A DNA stretch of 59,828 nucleotides, taken from a virus. The DNA lies in the IMG/VR virus record IMGVR_UViG_3300022602_000103, positions 1 to 59,828 of that record. The stretch is one strand, 5' to 3'. The position numbers and the translations under genes were made by a program. The stretch's first letter is position 1; every line of letters starts with the position of its first letter. This document shows positions 6,223 through 14,805 of the stretch, one piece after another. Below the pieces are notes generated by a model, which worked only from the letters and a program-made list of their open reading frames with translations, ran no database searches and had not been told where the DNA came from.

Positions 6223-6260
6223 AGCTAAGTAGCACGCTTGATCACGCACTCACAAAGCCA

Positions 6261-6287
6261 CGCCCGACAACAAATAACTGGTATCAA
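6261..6287 (-). repeat. Spacer element, copy 3 of 3
   Basis: CGCCCGACAACAAA followed by TAACTGGTATCAA. It lies between the 3' end of the 69-residue gene and palindrome copy 6. Confidence 0.7.
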
Positions 6288-6306
6288 TCCCAGCTTGCGC
6301 TGGGAT
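6287..6306 (-). terminator. Hairpin after the 69-residue gene, weak terminator
   Basis: ATCCCAGC, TTGC loop, GCTGGGAT: a perfect 8-bp stem just beyond the gene's stop codon. There is no T run after it on the leftward strand, so termination may be inefficient or factor-dependent. Confidence 0.5.
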
Positions 6307-6311
6307 CTTGG

Positions 6312-6521
6312 TTACTTAGTTAAAACCCATCGAGCACCGAAGTCACCTTGCCATGCGTTGATCATCAGGTGTTGCTCATCCATACTGCGAACCCAAACCT
6401 TAGTCTCAAGGAACTTAGGTGTCTCGTTGATCTCCTCAACAGTCCAAGCACGATTACTGAAGTGAACTACATCACCGACTTGAACAGGTTGCATGTTGGT
6501 TGAATAGAATAGTTTGTACAT
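6312..6521 (-). CDS. Small hypothetical protein, first leftward gene
   Basis: 69 residues, starting MYKLFYSTNMQPVQVGDVVH and containing an Arg/Trp segment (NRAWTVEEINE). It looks like a small beta-rich (SH3-like) protein and resembles hypothetical proteins recalled from other phages; no function can be given. Start at 6521 has an AAAGGAGAAG ribosome site. It has its own strong promoter (6565-6594) and is the first gene to the left of the divergent control region, the usual place for an immediate-early gene. Confidence 0.65.
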   Translation of the reverse strand: MYKLFYSTNMQPVQVGDVVHFSNRAWTVEEINETPKFLETKVWVRSMDEQHLMINAWQGDFGARWVLTK

Positions 6522-6564
6522 CTGCTTCTCCTTTGTAAGTGGCAGAACATACTGCCATATGATC

Positions 6565-6594
6565 TATATAGCTGACCCACCCCTTATAAGTCAA
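6565..6594 (-). promoter_or_regulatory. Leftward promoter at the divergent control region
   Basis: Leftward strand: TTGACT, 18 bases, TATATA, the best of the three related promoters. GTCAGC precedes the -10 box. The following ATCATATGGCAG resembles ATTACATGGCAG after the promoter at 6174-6203. Confidence 0.75.
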
Positions 6595-6759
6595 GTTTGG
6601 GCGCGAAGTCCGACCCCCCACCCCCCGCTTTTTAGAAATGGTTCCATCCAGCCTCTCTACTCTAAGATTTACACAAATAACATCCCTAATTTCTCAAATT
6701 CAATATATAGGATTTAGATAGCACACCTAAACAAATCCTACAAAACCCTCCTTATTATT

Positions 6760-6796
6760 TTGTTTTATAAAGCTTTTTTGCTTAAAACACACGACC
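6760..6796. repeat. Direct repeat, copy A
   Basis: Contains TATAAAGCTTTTTTGCT and ends ACACACGACC. It matches 6859-6894 with a one-base length difference and a few substitutions. Confidence 0.75.
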
Positions 6797-6858
6797 CCCA
6801 GTTCGTTTATTTAAGGGTACTTATTGCCGATTTTTATTTTAAAAAACGTTGCAACTCT

Positions 6859-6894
6859 TTGTTCTATAAAGCTTTTCTTCTCAAACACACGACC
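6859..6894. repeat. Direct repeat, copy B
   Basis: Second copy of the control-region repeat, containing TATAAAGCTTTTCTTCT and ending ACACACGACC. The copies begin 99 bases apart. Possible paired regulator sites. Confidence 0.75.
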
Positions 6895-7104
6895 TAAATT
6901 GCACCCATCTAATACTTTACATATTTATTAGGGTTAACACTTAAGGGTACCCCCCTTACTCTTTATTCCCACACACGGGTGTCAATTTTGCAAAACGAAC
7001 TACCCCCCATAGGAGTCCCAAGTACCTATATAGAAAACCGTAAAATTTATGCATGTCCCAAAAACGTATATACTTTCTTTAATACACGTGAGGGTGTGTT
7101 CTTC

Positions 7105-7136
7105 GGGGACTTTAAGTTAATAGTCCCCACTTTTTT
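7105..7136 (+). terminator. Forward rho-independent terminator upstream of the late operon
   Basis: GGGGACT, ten-base loop, AGTCCCC, then a run of six T. No forward gene precedes it, so it must end either a short RNA from the control region or read-through from elsewhere, and it insulates the late promoter at 7165. Confidence 0.8.
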
Positions 7137-7164
7137 GGTTTATAGTTAGTGAGTAAAAATAATC

Positions 7165-7194
7165 TTTACACATACTTAACAATTAAGATACACT
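7165..7194 (+). promoter_or_regulatory. Putative late promoter
   Basis: TTTACA, 18 bases, TACACT. The predicted start of transcription falls about at the ATG at 7201, so the first late message may lack a leader. The -10 box is moderate. Confidence 0.5.
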
Positions 7195-7200
7195 CTGCGC

Positions 7201-7767
7201 ATGGACACGTACATTCCAGACATTGAGCAGAACGTTCCTCTGCCAAAAAATGCCCAAGAAGCATTTCCTGCTCTCACGCCACAAGAAGAGCTAAACATGC
7301 GGGCTAATGTAGTAAAGCTAATGTCCGATCTAACAGGGCAGCCTATCACACCAAACCAAGAAAATGTTGAGCAAGCTAAGTCTTTAGCTGTGCAAATGGC
7401 ATCTGACCCTAAATTTAGACCAGAATTTAATGAATATCCCAATGAAACATTAGCAATGCTAGCTGGCATGGTTGCCCAGATGAATGTTTCTATTGTGGAT
7501 GAACTATCTGAACTAAAAACCTATGTAGTTAATCATCTATTGCATTCGGTTGAAGCATCTAAAGATGTAAAAACCAAGATTGCAGCCCTAAGAGCGCTTG
7601 GAGAGATAGATGGGGTCGATGCATTTAAGAAAAGAACCGAAGTTACTGTCAAAATCCAAACAAAAGAAGAAGTTGAGAGTGAATTATTATCACTTTTGGA
7701 CGAGGTTGAGGGTAAATATATAGATGTAGAAGCCAAAAACGTGGTTAATAAAGACAATGACAAGTAA
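7201..7767 (+). CDS. Putative terminase small subunit
   Basis: 188 residues, acidic, directly before and overlapping the large terminase gene by 11 bases. That position, the size, and a helical C-terminal half (KTKIAALRALGEIDGVDAFKKRTE, read in two parts) fit a small terminase subunit that recognises phage DNA for packaging; the call rests mostly on position. An N-terminal Pro-rich segment precedes the first helix. There is no Shine-Dalgarno before the ATG at 7201, and the nearest promoter would start transcription at or beside it, so initiation may be leaderless. An internal ATG at 7297 has a weak GAAGAG site and is the alternative. Confidence 0.6.
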   Translation: MDTYIPDIEQNVPLPKNAQEAFPALTPQEELNMRANVVKLMSDLTGQPITPNQENVEQAKSLAVQMASDPKFRPEFNEYPNETLAMLAGMVAQMNVSIVDELSELKTYVVNHLLHSVEASKDVKTKIAALRALGEIDGVDAFKKRTEVTVKIQTKEEVESELLSLLDEVEGKYIDVEAKNVVNKDNDK

Positions 7768-9280
7768 ATTGTCCCAAGAACAGCTATTTAAGCTGCGTTT
7801 ATTGGCAGAAAACCCAAAAACACCCCTCGATGTTAAGCGAAAAGCCAAGGATTTAATTGAAAAATACGATGAATTTCTTACCCAAGAGCGAGGAAAAGTA
7901 TCCTTTTTGGACTTTGTTAAACACGTATACCCAGGCTATATGGTCGGGCAACATCATCTCAAACTGGCTCAAATTTTTGAAGATATTGCTAACGGTAAGA
8001 AAAAACGAGTCATTGTTAATATCGCTCCACGACACGGTAAGTCTGAACTCATATCCTACCTTGCTCCCGCCTGGTTCCTGGGAAAATACCCCCAGAAGAA
8101 GATTATCATGGCGTCTCACACAGCAGATTTGGCGGTTAACTTTGGTCGTCGCGTTAGAAACCTTGTCGGTTCAGACGACTATAAAGAGATATTTCCGCAA
8201 GTAGAACTGCAAGCTGACAGTAAATCAGCATCACGATGGGGAACAAATTTTAATGGTGAATATTTTGCAATCGGTGTCGGTGGCGCCCTTGCTGGTCGCG
8301 GGGCTGACTTGTTTATTATTGACGACCCGCACTCCGAGCAGGATGCTAAGACTGGAAGACCCGATGTATTTTTGCCTGCGTGGGAGTGGTTCCAGTCTGG
8401 TCCTCTCCAGCGTCTTATGCCTGGTGGTGCAATTGTTATTGTGATGACTCGTTGGTCAAAACTTGACTTAACAGGGCAGATAGAGAAACAGTTAGAGGCA
8501 AATGATGACGTAGATAAGTGGGAAGTGATTCAGTTTCCTGCAATTAAAGATGATGGCGAGAGCCTATGGCCCGAGTTTTGGCCTGTGGAAGAGTTACTAG
8601 CTAAGAAAGCAGCACTTGACATTAGGTATTGGAATGCCCAGTACTTACAAAACCCAGTATCAGAAGAGGGTGCGCTGATCAAACGGGAGTGGTGGAACAT
8701 CTGGGAAAAAGATACGCCGCCAGAGTGTGAGTTTATTATCATGTCGCTAGACGCGGCTCAGGAGGCAAATAACCGTGCGGACTATAACGCGCTCACGACG
8801 TGGGGCGTCTTCTTCAACGAAGAAGTCAATAATTACAACATCATTCTCCTTAATGCAATCAAAAAACGATTGGAGTTTCCAGAACTCAAGAAGCTTGTAC
8901 TTGAGGAGTATAGTGCGTGGCAACCAGATGCGTTCATGGTTGAGAAAAAGTCCAACGGGGCTGCGCTATATCAGGAGCTTAGGCGCATGGGTATACCTGT
9001 CGGCGAGTTCACACCTGGCAAGGGTCAGGATAAGATCGCGCGCGTTAACGCTATTTCAGACTTGTTTTCGGGTGGGGTTGTCTGGGCGCCGTCGCACCGC
9101 TGGGCGAAAGATGTGATTGAGGAATGTAATGATTTTCCTAGCGGATTGAACGATGACTTGGTAGACTCTACAACATTAGCTCTGTTAAGATTTCGGCAGG
9201 GTGGGTTTATTCGTCTACCCAATGATGAACCAGAAGACGACATGCTTTACAAATACCGCAAAAAAGCTGCGTATTATTAA
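7757..9280 (+). CDS. terL: Terminase large subunit
   Basis: 507 residues with the hallmarks of a phage DNA-packaging motor. There is a Walker A-like motif (APRHGKSE, about residues 89-96), a Walker B motif (LFIIDDPH, about 184-191), and a C-terminal RNase H-like nuclease with a first catalytic Asp in IIMSLDAAQ (about 328) and a late Asp pair in DDLVDS (about 464). It would pump DNA into the prohead and cut it at the end. Full family length and both domains are present. The gene overlaps the small subunit and is followed after ten bases by the portal gene. The cut type (headful or site-specific) cannot be read directly. Confidence 0.95.
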   Translation: MTSKLSQEQLFKLRLLAENPKTPLDVKRKAKDLIEKYDEFLTQERGKVSFLDFVKHVYPGYMVGQHHLKLAQIFEDIANGKKKRVIVNIAPRHGKSELISYLAPAWFLGKYPQKKIIMASHTADLAVNFGRRVRNLVGSDDYKEIFPQVELQADSKSASRWGTNFNGEYFAIGVGGALAGRGADLFIIDDPHSEQDAKTGRPDVFLPAWEWFQSGPLQRLMPGGAIVIVMTRWSKLDLTGQIEKQLEANDDVDKWEVIQFPAIKDDGESLWPEFWPVEELLAKKAALDIRYWNAQYLQNPVSEEGALIKREWWNIWEKDTPPECEFIIMSLDAAQEANNRADYNALTTWGVFFNEEVNNYNIILLNAIKKRLEFPELKKLVLEEYSAWQPDAFMVEKKSNGAALYQELRRMGIPVGEFTPGKGQDKIARVNAISDLFSGGVVWAPSHRWAKDVIEECNDFPSGLNDDLVDSTTLALLRFRQGGFIRLPNDEPEDDMLYKYRKKAAYY

Positions 9281-9289
9281 GGATAAATT

Positions 9290-11863
9290 ATGGCAATAGA
9301 TAAGGCACTTTACTCAGCCCCTCAAGGACTAGATCAACTTGGCGAGGAGGGTGACGAGCCAGCGTTAGAAATATCTATTGAAGATCCAGAGGCTGTTGAG
9401 ATTGGGATTGATGGTCAGCCAATCATGCGTATAGAGAAAGATGAAGAGCCAGACGGCTTTGATGATAACTTAGCAGAACAATTAGATGACAGACTATTAG
9501 CTACATTAGCTAGTGATTTAACTTCCGACTTTGATAATGACATAGCCTCTAGAAAAGATTGGATACAAACTTATGTGGATGGTCTAGAACTTCTGGGCCT
9601 TAAAATTGAAGAGCGTGCTGAACCTTGGGAAGGCGCCTGTGGCGTGTACCATCCACTCCTCTCAGAAGCAGTAGTCAAGTTCCAAGCTGAGACCATGATG
9701 GAGACCATGCCAGCGGCAGGTCCAGTCAAGACACAGATCATTGGCAAAGAAACCCCAGATAAAAAAGCCGCGGCTGAACGTGTTCAAGATGACATGAACT
9801 ATCAGTTGATGGACGTGATGAAAGAGTTTAGACCTGAGCATGAGCGTATGCTGTGGGGCTTAGGCTTAGCGGGTAATGCGTTTAAAAAAGTCTATTACGA
9901 TCCAAGTTTGCAACGTCAAGTATCCATGTATGTTCCAGCAGAAGATGTGGTTGTCCCCTATGGAGCTTCTAGCCTAGAGTCAGCTGAGCGTGTCACGCAT
10001 GTGATGCGTAAGACAGAGAATGATGTGCGTCGCTTGCAGCATGAAGGTTTCTACCGAGACGTAGACTTGGGTGAGCCAGTTCAAGTAATGGACGAGATTG
10101 AGAAGAAGATTGCTGAGAAGCTTGGCTTTAGGGCAACTACAGATGATCGTTTTAAGTTATTAGAAATGCATGTGGAGCTTGACCTTGAAGGGTTTGAGCA
10201 TACAGATGAAGATGGTGAACCCACTGGCATTGGTCTACCTTATGTAGTCACAATCGAGAAGGGTACTAGTACTATTCTAGCAATCCGTCGCAACTGGAGA
10301 CCAGAAGATGAGAAACACCATAAGAGAAACCATTTCGTCCATTATCCATACATTCCAGGCTTTGGTTTTTATGCTTTTGGGCTTATTCACCTTATCGGCG
10401 CTTTTGCTAAGTCTGGTACTTCTCTTATCAGGCAATTGGTTGACGCTGGGACACTTTCAAATCTGCCAGGCGGCTTTAAGGCCCGTGGGATGCGAGTCAA
10501 AGGCGATGACACGCCAATAGCTCCAGGTGAATGGCGTGACGTAGATGTTCCAGCAGGGACAATGCGTGACAACTTGTTACCACTTCCATACAAAGAACCA
10601 AGCCAAGTTTTATATAGTTTGTTAGGAACTATTGTAGAAGAGGGTCGCAAGTTTGCTGGGTCTGCAGAGATTCAAGCATCTGACATGAGCGCTAATGCGC
10701 CAGTTGGAACAACACTAGCAATTCTAGAAAGAACATTGAAGTCAATGAGTGCGATACAAGCTCGTATCCACTACGCAATGAAGCAAGAGTTTAAGCTTCT
10801 TAAAGACATCATCAGAGATTACACACCAGAAGAATACTCATACGACCCAGTTGAAGGTGATCGTCGAGCAAAGCAATCAGACTATGACATGGTTGCTGTT
10901 ATTCCTGTGTCCGATCCCAACGCGGCTACTATGGCGCAAAAAGTCGTGCAGTATCAAGCAGCTCTACAACTCGCTCAAACCGCACCTCAGCTCTATGATC
11001 TTCCACTTCTGCATCGTCAGATGTTAGACGTGTTGGGAATCAAAAACTATCAAAAGCTTGTACCGATGCCCGAAGATATGAAGCCTCGTGACCCAGTTTC
11101 TGAGAATCAGAATATTTTGATGAATAAACCTGTCAAAGCATTCTTGGCGCAAGACCACCAATCTCATATCACGGTGCATATGAGTATGGCACAAGACCCA
11201 CATATCCAAATGTTGATACAACAAAACCCACAACTAGCTCAACAGATTCAAGCGGAGTTGTCTGCTCACGTAGCTGAACACTTGGGAATGGAGTATCGCA
11301 AACAGATGGAGCAACGGATGGGTACGCTATTGCCTGCAGTTCCACAAGACCCAGATGATGAGGAGCCAAATATGTCTCCACAGATGGAAGAGCAGATTTC
11401 TCAAATGGCAGCGCAAGCGGCAACACAGATGTTGCAACAGCATCAACAGGAAGCTCAACAACAGCAAGCGCAACAACAGGCTCAAGATCCAATCATCCAG
11501 TTACAACAACAAGAGTTACAGATTAAGATGGCTGAACAACAACGCAAAGCTAAAAAAGATCAAGATGACTTCCAGCTTAAGTTGCAACAGATCCAACTTG
11601 AAGCAAAACGGATTGCTGCCCAACAGGAAACTGAAGGAGCAAAGATGGCTATCCAAGCATCATTAGCTAAGCATAAAGAGAAGAACCAACAGGAAACTGA
11701 AGGCGCTCGCATGGCTATTGATCTAGGTAAACAACGTGAACAACACCAGCATCAAAAAGAAGTAACAACAATGCAGACGGATGTGCAAAGGGAGCTAGCT
11801 GCGAAACAAGCTGAAACCCAAGCGCAAACTAAAGAAATTAAAAAGGAAACGAAAGGTAAATAA
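9290..11863 (+). CDS. Portal protein with Gln-rich C-terminal extension
   Basis: 857 residues; position right after the large terminase and size fit a P22-class portal (long portals of short-tailed phages), the ring through which DNA enters. An acidic N-terminal arm (residues 1-60) precedes the core, which contains the EERAEPWEGACGVYHPLL region near residue 105 typical of such portals. The last 250 residues are extremely rich in Gln and form a long coiled coil with a near-repeat of QQETEGA(K/R)MAI, probably a barrel-type extension. The stop overlaps the next start (TAATG). Call by context and composition; the core fold is not proven here. Confidence 0.85.
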   Translation: MAIDKALYSAPQGLDQLGEEGDEPALEISIEDPEAVEIGIDGQPIMRIEKDEEPDGFDDNLAEQLDDRLLATLASDLTSDFDNDIASRKDWIQTYVDGLELLGLKIEERAEPWEGACGVYHPLLSEAVVKFQAETMMETMPAAGPVKTQIIGKETPDKKAAAERVQDDMNYQLMDVMKEFRPEHERMLWGLGLAGNAFKKVYYDPSLQRQVSMYVPAEDVVVPYGASSLESAERVTHVMRKTENDVRRLQHEGFYRDVDLGEPVQVMDEIEKKIAEKLGFRATTDDRFKLLEMHVELDLEGFEHTDEDGEPTGIGLPYVVTIEKGTSTILAIRRNWRPEDEKHHKRNHFVHYPYIPGFGFYAFGLIHLIGAFAKSGTSLIRQLVDAGTLSNLPGGFKARGMRVKGDDTPIAPGEWRDVDVPAGTMRDNLLPLPYKEPSQVLYSLLGTIVEEGRKFAGSAEIQASDMSANAPVGTTLAILERTLKSMSAIQARIHYAMKQEFKLLKDIIRDYTPEEYSYDPVEGDRRAKQSDYDMVAVIPVSDPNAATMAQKVVQYQAALQLAQTAPQLYDLPLLHRQMLDVLGIKNYQKLVPMPEDMKPRDPVSENQNILMNKPVKAFLAQDHQSHITVHMSMAQDPHIQMLIQQNPQLAQQIQAELSAHVAEHLGMEYRKQMEQRMGTLLPAVPQDPDDEEPNMSPQMEEQISQMAAQAATQMLQQHQQEAQQQQAQQQAQDPIIQLQQQELQIKMAEQQRKAKKDQDDFQLKLQQIQLEAKRIAAQQETEGAKMAIQASLAKHKEKNQQETEGARMAIDLGKQREQHQHQKEVTTMQTDVQRELAAKQAETQAQTKEIKKETKGK

Positions 11864-12060
11864 TGGACGCAAGCCAAGCGCTGGCTCATATAACACGACA
11901 GTTAGATGAAAGAATTTTGCAACTCCAAGAAAGTCTAGCAGACGACAACTGCAAAACAATTGAAGAGTACAAGAAAGTATGCGGAGAAGTGAGAGGTCTC
12001 TTTACCGCACGAAACTTTATAACGGACCTTAATAAAACGATGGAGAACTCCGATGAGTGA
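11863..12060 (+). CDS. Small hypothetical protein of the head module
   Basis: 65 residues, predicted entirely helical, starting MDASQALAHITRQLDERILQ. It sits between the portal and the GroES-like gene, and its start overlaps the portal stop by one base. It overlaps the following gene by eight bases. Small helical proteins in this place occur in related short-tailed phages, but I can assign no function. Confidence 0.65.
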   Translation: MDASQALAHITRQLDERILQLQESLADDNCKTIEEYKKVCGEVRGLFTARNFITDLNKTMENSDE

Positions 12061-12466
12061 CCAAACGGTAGTAGATTTGAGTCAAGCAATTGACTTACGA
12101 GCGGTAATGAAAGAAGCTGAAGATAAAGCCAAACAGCTTCCAGAGCCAAAGGGTTATCGCATCTTGTGTGCAATCCCAGAAGCAGAAGAGGCTTTTGATA
12201 GTGGCATCCTTAAATCAGATGAAACTCGTCGGCATGATGAACTCCTAACTACAGTGTTATTTGTAGTCAAAATGGGACCAGATTGCTATAAAGACCCAGA
12301 GCGTTTTCCAACTGGCGCTTATTGCCAAGAGGGCGACTTTGTGTTGACCAGACCAAATGCAGGTACACGCCTTGTAATTCACGGTCGTGAGTTTCGCATT
12401 ATTAACGATGATTCCGTAGAGGCTGTAGTCCAAGATCCTCGTGGGATTACTCGCAAATTCATTTAA
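12053..12466 (+). CDS. GroES-like (Cpn10) co-chaperonin
   Basis: 137 residues. After a helical N-terminus of about 35 residues it follows the Cpn10 pattern: YRILCAIPEAEE (strand), SGILKSDE (mobile-loop position), VVKMGPDCYKDPERFPTG, then EGDFVLTRPNAGTRLVIHG and a final EFRIINDDSVEAVV. The order G-V..VG, GD.V, G, EY.I....I.AVV matches the GroES fold. Phage co-chaperonins such as T4 gp31 cap host GroEL so that the capsid protein can fold. Its place between portal and scaffold fits that role. The GroES assignment is from pattern, and the long N-terminus is unusual. Confidence 0.75.
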   Translation: MSDQTVVDLSQAIDLRAVMKEAEDKAKQLPEPKGYRILCAIPEAEEAFDSGILKSDETRRHDELLTTVLFVVKMGPDCYKDPERFPTGAYCQEGDFVLTRPNAGTRLVIHGREFRIINDDSVEAVVQDPRGITRKFI

Positions 12467-12476
12467 GGAGCTATAA

Positions 12477-13451
12477 ATGCCAGACGAATTTAAATTTCCT
12501 GATGAAATAGAAGATCAGGGTAAACCCGTAGATACTAATCAAGATACTGATGATAATGATGATATTAGTATAGAGATAGTTGACGATACTCCTAAAGAAG
12601 ACCGTAATAGAAAGCCACTTGAGCCAGAAGCTAAGGCGCAATTGGAAAATCTAGATGAGTCTGAAGAGTATTCTAAGAATGTAAAAGACAAGTTTTCTCA
12701 GTATAAAAAGGCTTGGCATGAAGAAAGACGTGCTAAAGAAGCAGCGTTGCGCGAGCAACAAGAAGCTTTAGCGGCGGCGCAAGCCATCCTAGATGAGAAT
12801 AAACGACTCAAAAAACAGTTGCAATCAGGTGAAAAAGAGTTAAATACTGCGTCTAAAGATGCAGCAAAAGCTGAGTTAGAAAAAGCTAAAAAGGAATATA
12901 AGGATGCTTATGACTCTGGTGACTCTGATAAGTTATTAGATGCTCAAGAAAAGCTAACTAAAGCTCAGATCAAACTTGATAAAACTAAAAAAAGTAAAAA
13001 TACTGTACAAAATTCTCAAAATGATGTACAAATACCTCAAAGGGCTAATGCACAACCGCAACAGCCCCAGATGGATCCAAGAGTTGCAGAGTGGGTGTCA
13101 CGGAATCAGTGGTTTGTTGATCCGACCAAAAAGTCGATGCGCAAATATGCTGAAGGCGTTCACGAAGAACTTGCAGAGAAATATGGCATGGGCTTTATTG
13201 GTACCGATGAGTACTATAGGTCTATTGACAATGAAGTAAAACGTCGCTTCCCAGAGGAGTTTGACGCTGCATCAAGAAACGATGAGGACGATAAACCTCA
13301 GCGTACGAAAATGAGTACGGTCGTAGCTCCCGCGAAGAGAAGCACTTCTTCTAAAAGAGTGGTACTTACAAAGACGCAGGTAGCCTTGTCCAAAAAACTT
13401 GGTCTATCCCCAGAGCAATACGCCCGTGAACTTAGCAAATTGGAGGCCTAA
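12477..13451 (+). CDS. Putative capsid scaffolding protein
   Basis: 324 residues, with a very acidic N-terminus (residues 1-50), a long charged coiled coil rich in Ala, Lys and Glu (about 60-180), a Gln/Asn/Pro linker, and a compact C-terminal part ending in a basic helix (KLGLSPEQYARELSKLEA). This is the usual composition of a scaffolding protein, which directs prohead assembly and then leaves or is degraded. It lies a few genes before the major capsid gene. Start at 12477 follows an AAGGAGC ribosome site. No similarity to a named family can be claimed from the sequence alone. Confidence 0.7.
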   Translation: MPDEFKFPDEIEDQGKPVDTNQDTDDNDDISIEIVDDTPKEDRNRKPLEPEAKAQLENLDESEEYSKNVKDKFSQYKKAWHEERRAKEAALREQQEALAAAQAILDENKRLKKQLQSGEKELNTASKDAAKAELEKAKKEYKDAYDSGDSDKLLDAQEKLTKAQIKLDKTKKSKNTVQNSQNDVQIPQRANAQPQQPQMDPRVAEWVSRNQWFVDPTKKSMRKYAEGVHEELAEKYGMGFIGTDEYYRSIDNEVKRRFPEEFDAASRNDEDDKPQRTKMSTVVAPAKRSTSSKRVVLTKTQVALSKKLGLSPEQYARELSKLEA

Positions 13452-13453
13452 TA

Positions 13454-13906
13454 ATGGCAACAAATAGATTACAACGTGAGATGGAAAACCGTGAAATTAC
13501 AGAGCGTCCTAAGCAGTGGATGCCACCTGAACTTTTACCTGAGCCTGATAAACAAGCTGGTTTTGCCTATCGCTGGATTCGTGTATCAATGTTAAATGCT
13601 GCTGATCCTCGGAACATTTCTGCGAAATTTCGTGAGGGTTGGGAGCCAGTGCATGTAGACGAACAACCGAAATACAAACTGCTAGCCGCTCGTGAAGGTC
13701 AATATAAAGACAATATCGAGATCGGCGGGTTATTACTCTGCAAGATTCCAGAAGAACTTGTGCAGCAACGTATGGATTATGAAAATAACCAGACACAAGC
13801 TCAGACAGAAGCTGTAGATAATAATTTAATGCGCCAAAGTGATTCGAGAATGCCAATCTTTATGGAACGGAAATCCTCGGTGACCTTTGGTAAAGGTTCT
13901 CAATAA
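13454..13906 (+). CDS. Hypothetical protein of the head module
   Basis: 150 residues. It has an N-terminal basic/Pro-rich region (RPKQWMPPELLPEPD), a middle RWIRVSMLNAADPRNISAKF segment and a polar C-terminus. It starts three bases after the scaffold stop. Similar genes between scaffold and capsid genes are recalled from aquatic short-tailed phages. A head-assembly role is inferred from position only. Confidence 0.65.
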   Translation: MATNRLQREMENREITERPKQWMPPELLPEPDKQAGFAYRWIRVSMLNAADPRNISAKFREGWEPVHVDEQPKYKLLAAREGQYKDNIEIGGLLLCKIPEELVQQRMDYENNQTQAQTEAVDNNLMRQSDSRMPIFMERKSSVTFGKGSQ

Positions 13907-13920
13907 TTTAGGAGATTTAC

Positions 13921-14790
13921 ATGGCTTATCCTACAGTTTCGGCCCCTTACGGTCTAAAGCCTGTTAACCTCATTGGTGGACGTGTATTTGCGGGGTCTAC
14001 TCGTATGTTCCCAATCGTTAATGGCTATAACACCAGCCTATACAACGGCGACGTTGTTCAGCTTGGTACTGGCGCCAATATTGGTGCTTTAGTTGCCTCT
14101 ACTCTTACATACAACGCTTCTAGCGCTGTTGCAGGTACTATTGGCGTGTTTGTTGGTTGCGAGTATTCAACTACTGGCGGTCCAATTTACGGCAAAAACC
14201 GTTATCAGTTCTGGCAGTCTTCAACAACTGCTCCTGATGCACAAGGTTATGTTGTAGATGATCCTCAAGCTGTTTTCCAAGCTGCAGTTGTTGTAAGCCC
14301 AGCTGGTACTGGTGGTTCTACTACTATTCAGTACATTAACCCAGCTTTCATCGGTTCTAATGCTTATTACATTGGTGCTGCTGCTGGTAACACTGGTTCT
14401 ACTACAACAGGTGACTCACAAGCAGGTATTGCAGTTTCTGCAACTGCTACTGTAAGCACACCTATCACTACTTCTGCTGCTTTCCGTATCGTTGGTATGG
14501 TTCCTGCTTCAGCTGTTACTGTGACAAATAATGCTACATCTTCTAGCACTACTATCACTTTATCTGCTGCAAACAGTGCAATCCTTCCTGGTATGGCAGT
14601 AAATGGCCCTGGTATTAACCAAGGTTCAAATACTTATGTAACAGCAGTATCTGGCACTACTGTAACTATCAACACAGCAGTTTCTACTGCTCAGTCGACA
14701 GCTGCACAGTTTTCTTTCACTGGCTACCCAGAAGCATTAGTAACATGGAACGCAGGTTACCATGGTTACAACAATGCAACTGGCGTTTAA
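13921..14790 (+). CDS. Putative capsid decoration or minor head protein
   Basis: 289 residues, Thr/Ala/Gly-rich and beta-rich, beginning MAYPTVSAPYGLKPVNLIGG. It lies directly before the major capsid gene, and its low charge and beta content fit a surface structural protein. Residues about 200-280 carry a separate module (TTITLSAANSAILPGMAVNG, then PGI) that also appears in a fibre and in the nozzle-like protein of this phage. The AGGAG ribosome site is strong. Head location is inferred from position; a decoration role is the most likely but unproven. Confidence 0.65.
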   Translation: MAYPTVSAPYGLKPVNLIGGRVFAGSTRMFPIVNGYNTSLYNGDVVQLGTGANIGALVASTLTYNASSAVAGTIGVFVGCEYSTTGGPIYGKNRYQFWQSSTTAPDAQGYVVDDPQAVFQAAVVVSPAGTGGSTTIQYINPAFIGSNAYYIGAAAGNTGSTTTGDSQAGIAVSATATVSTPITTSAAFRIVGMVPASAVTVTNNATSSSTTITLSAANSAILPGMAVNGPGINQGSNTYVTAVSGTTVTINTAVSTAQSTAAQFSFTGYPEALVTWNAGYHGYNNATGV

Positions 14791-14805
14791 TTAAGGAGCT
14801 TTTAA

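Larger units (their letters stand above)
6595..7104. other. Divergent non-coding control region
   Basis: About 510 bases with no credible gene on either strand, between the leftward early-type genes and the rightward late operon. It contains an imperfect 36-37 base direct repeat (6760-6796 and 6859-6894), a 10-base direct repeat TTAAGGGTAC (6811-6820 and 6941-6950), C-rich tracts (about 6612-6627 and 7002-7009), and AT-rich stretches. A forward terminator follows at 7105. Likely the main switch region of the genome, but individual operators are not identifiable. Confidence 0.6.

Noticed and set aside
5465-6235. 256-residue version of the paralogue
   Set aside because: The added 42 residues run through the promoter and lack a ribosome site; the ATG at 6109 has GGAGAAG.
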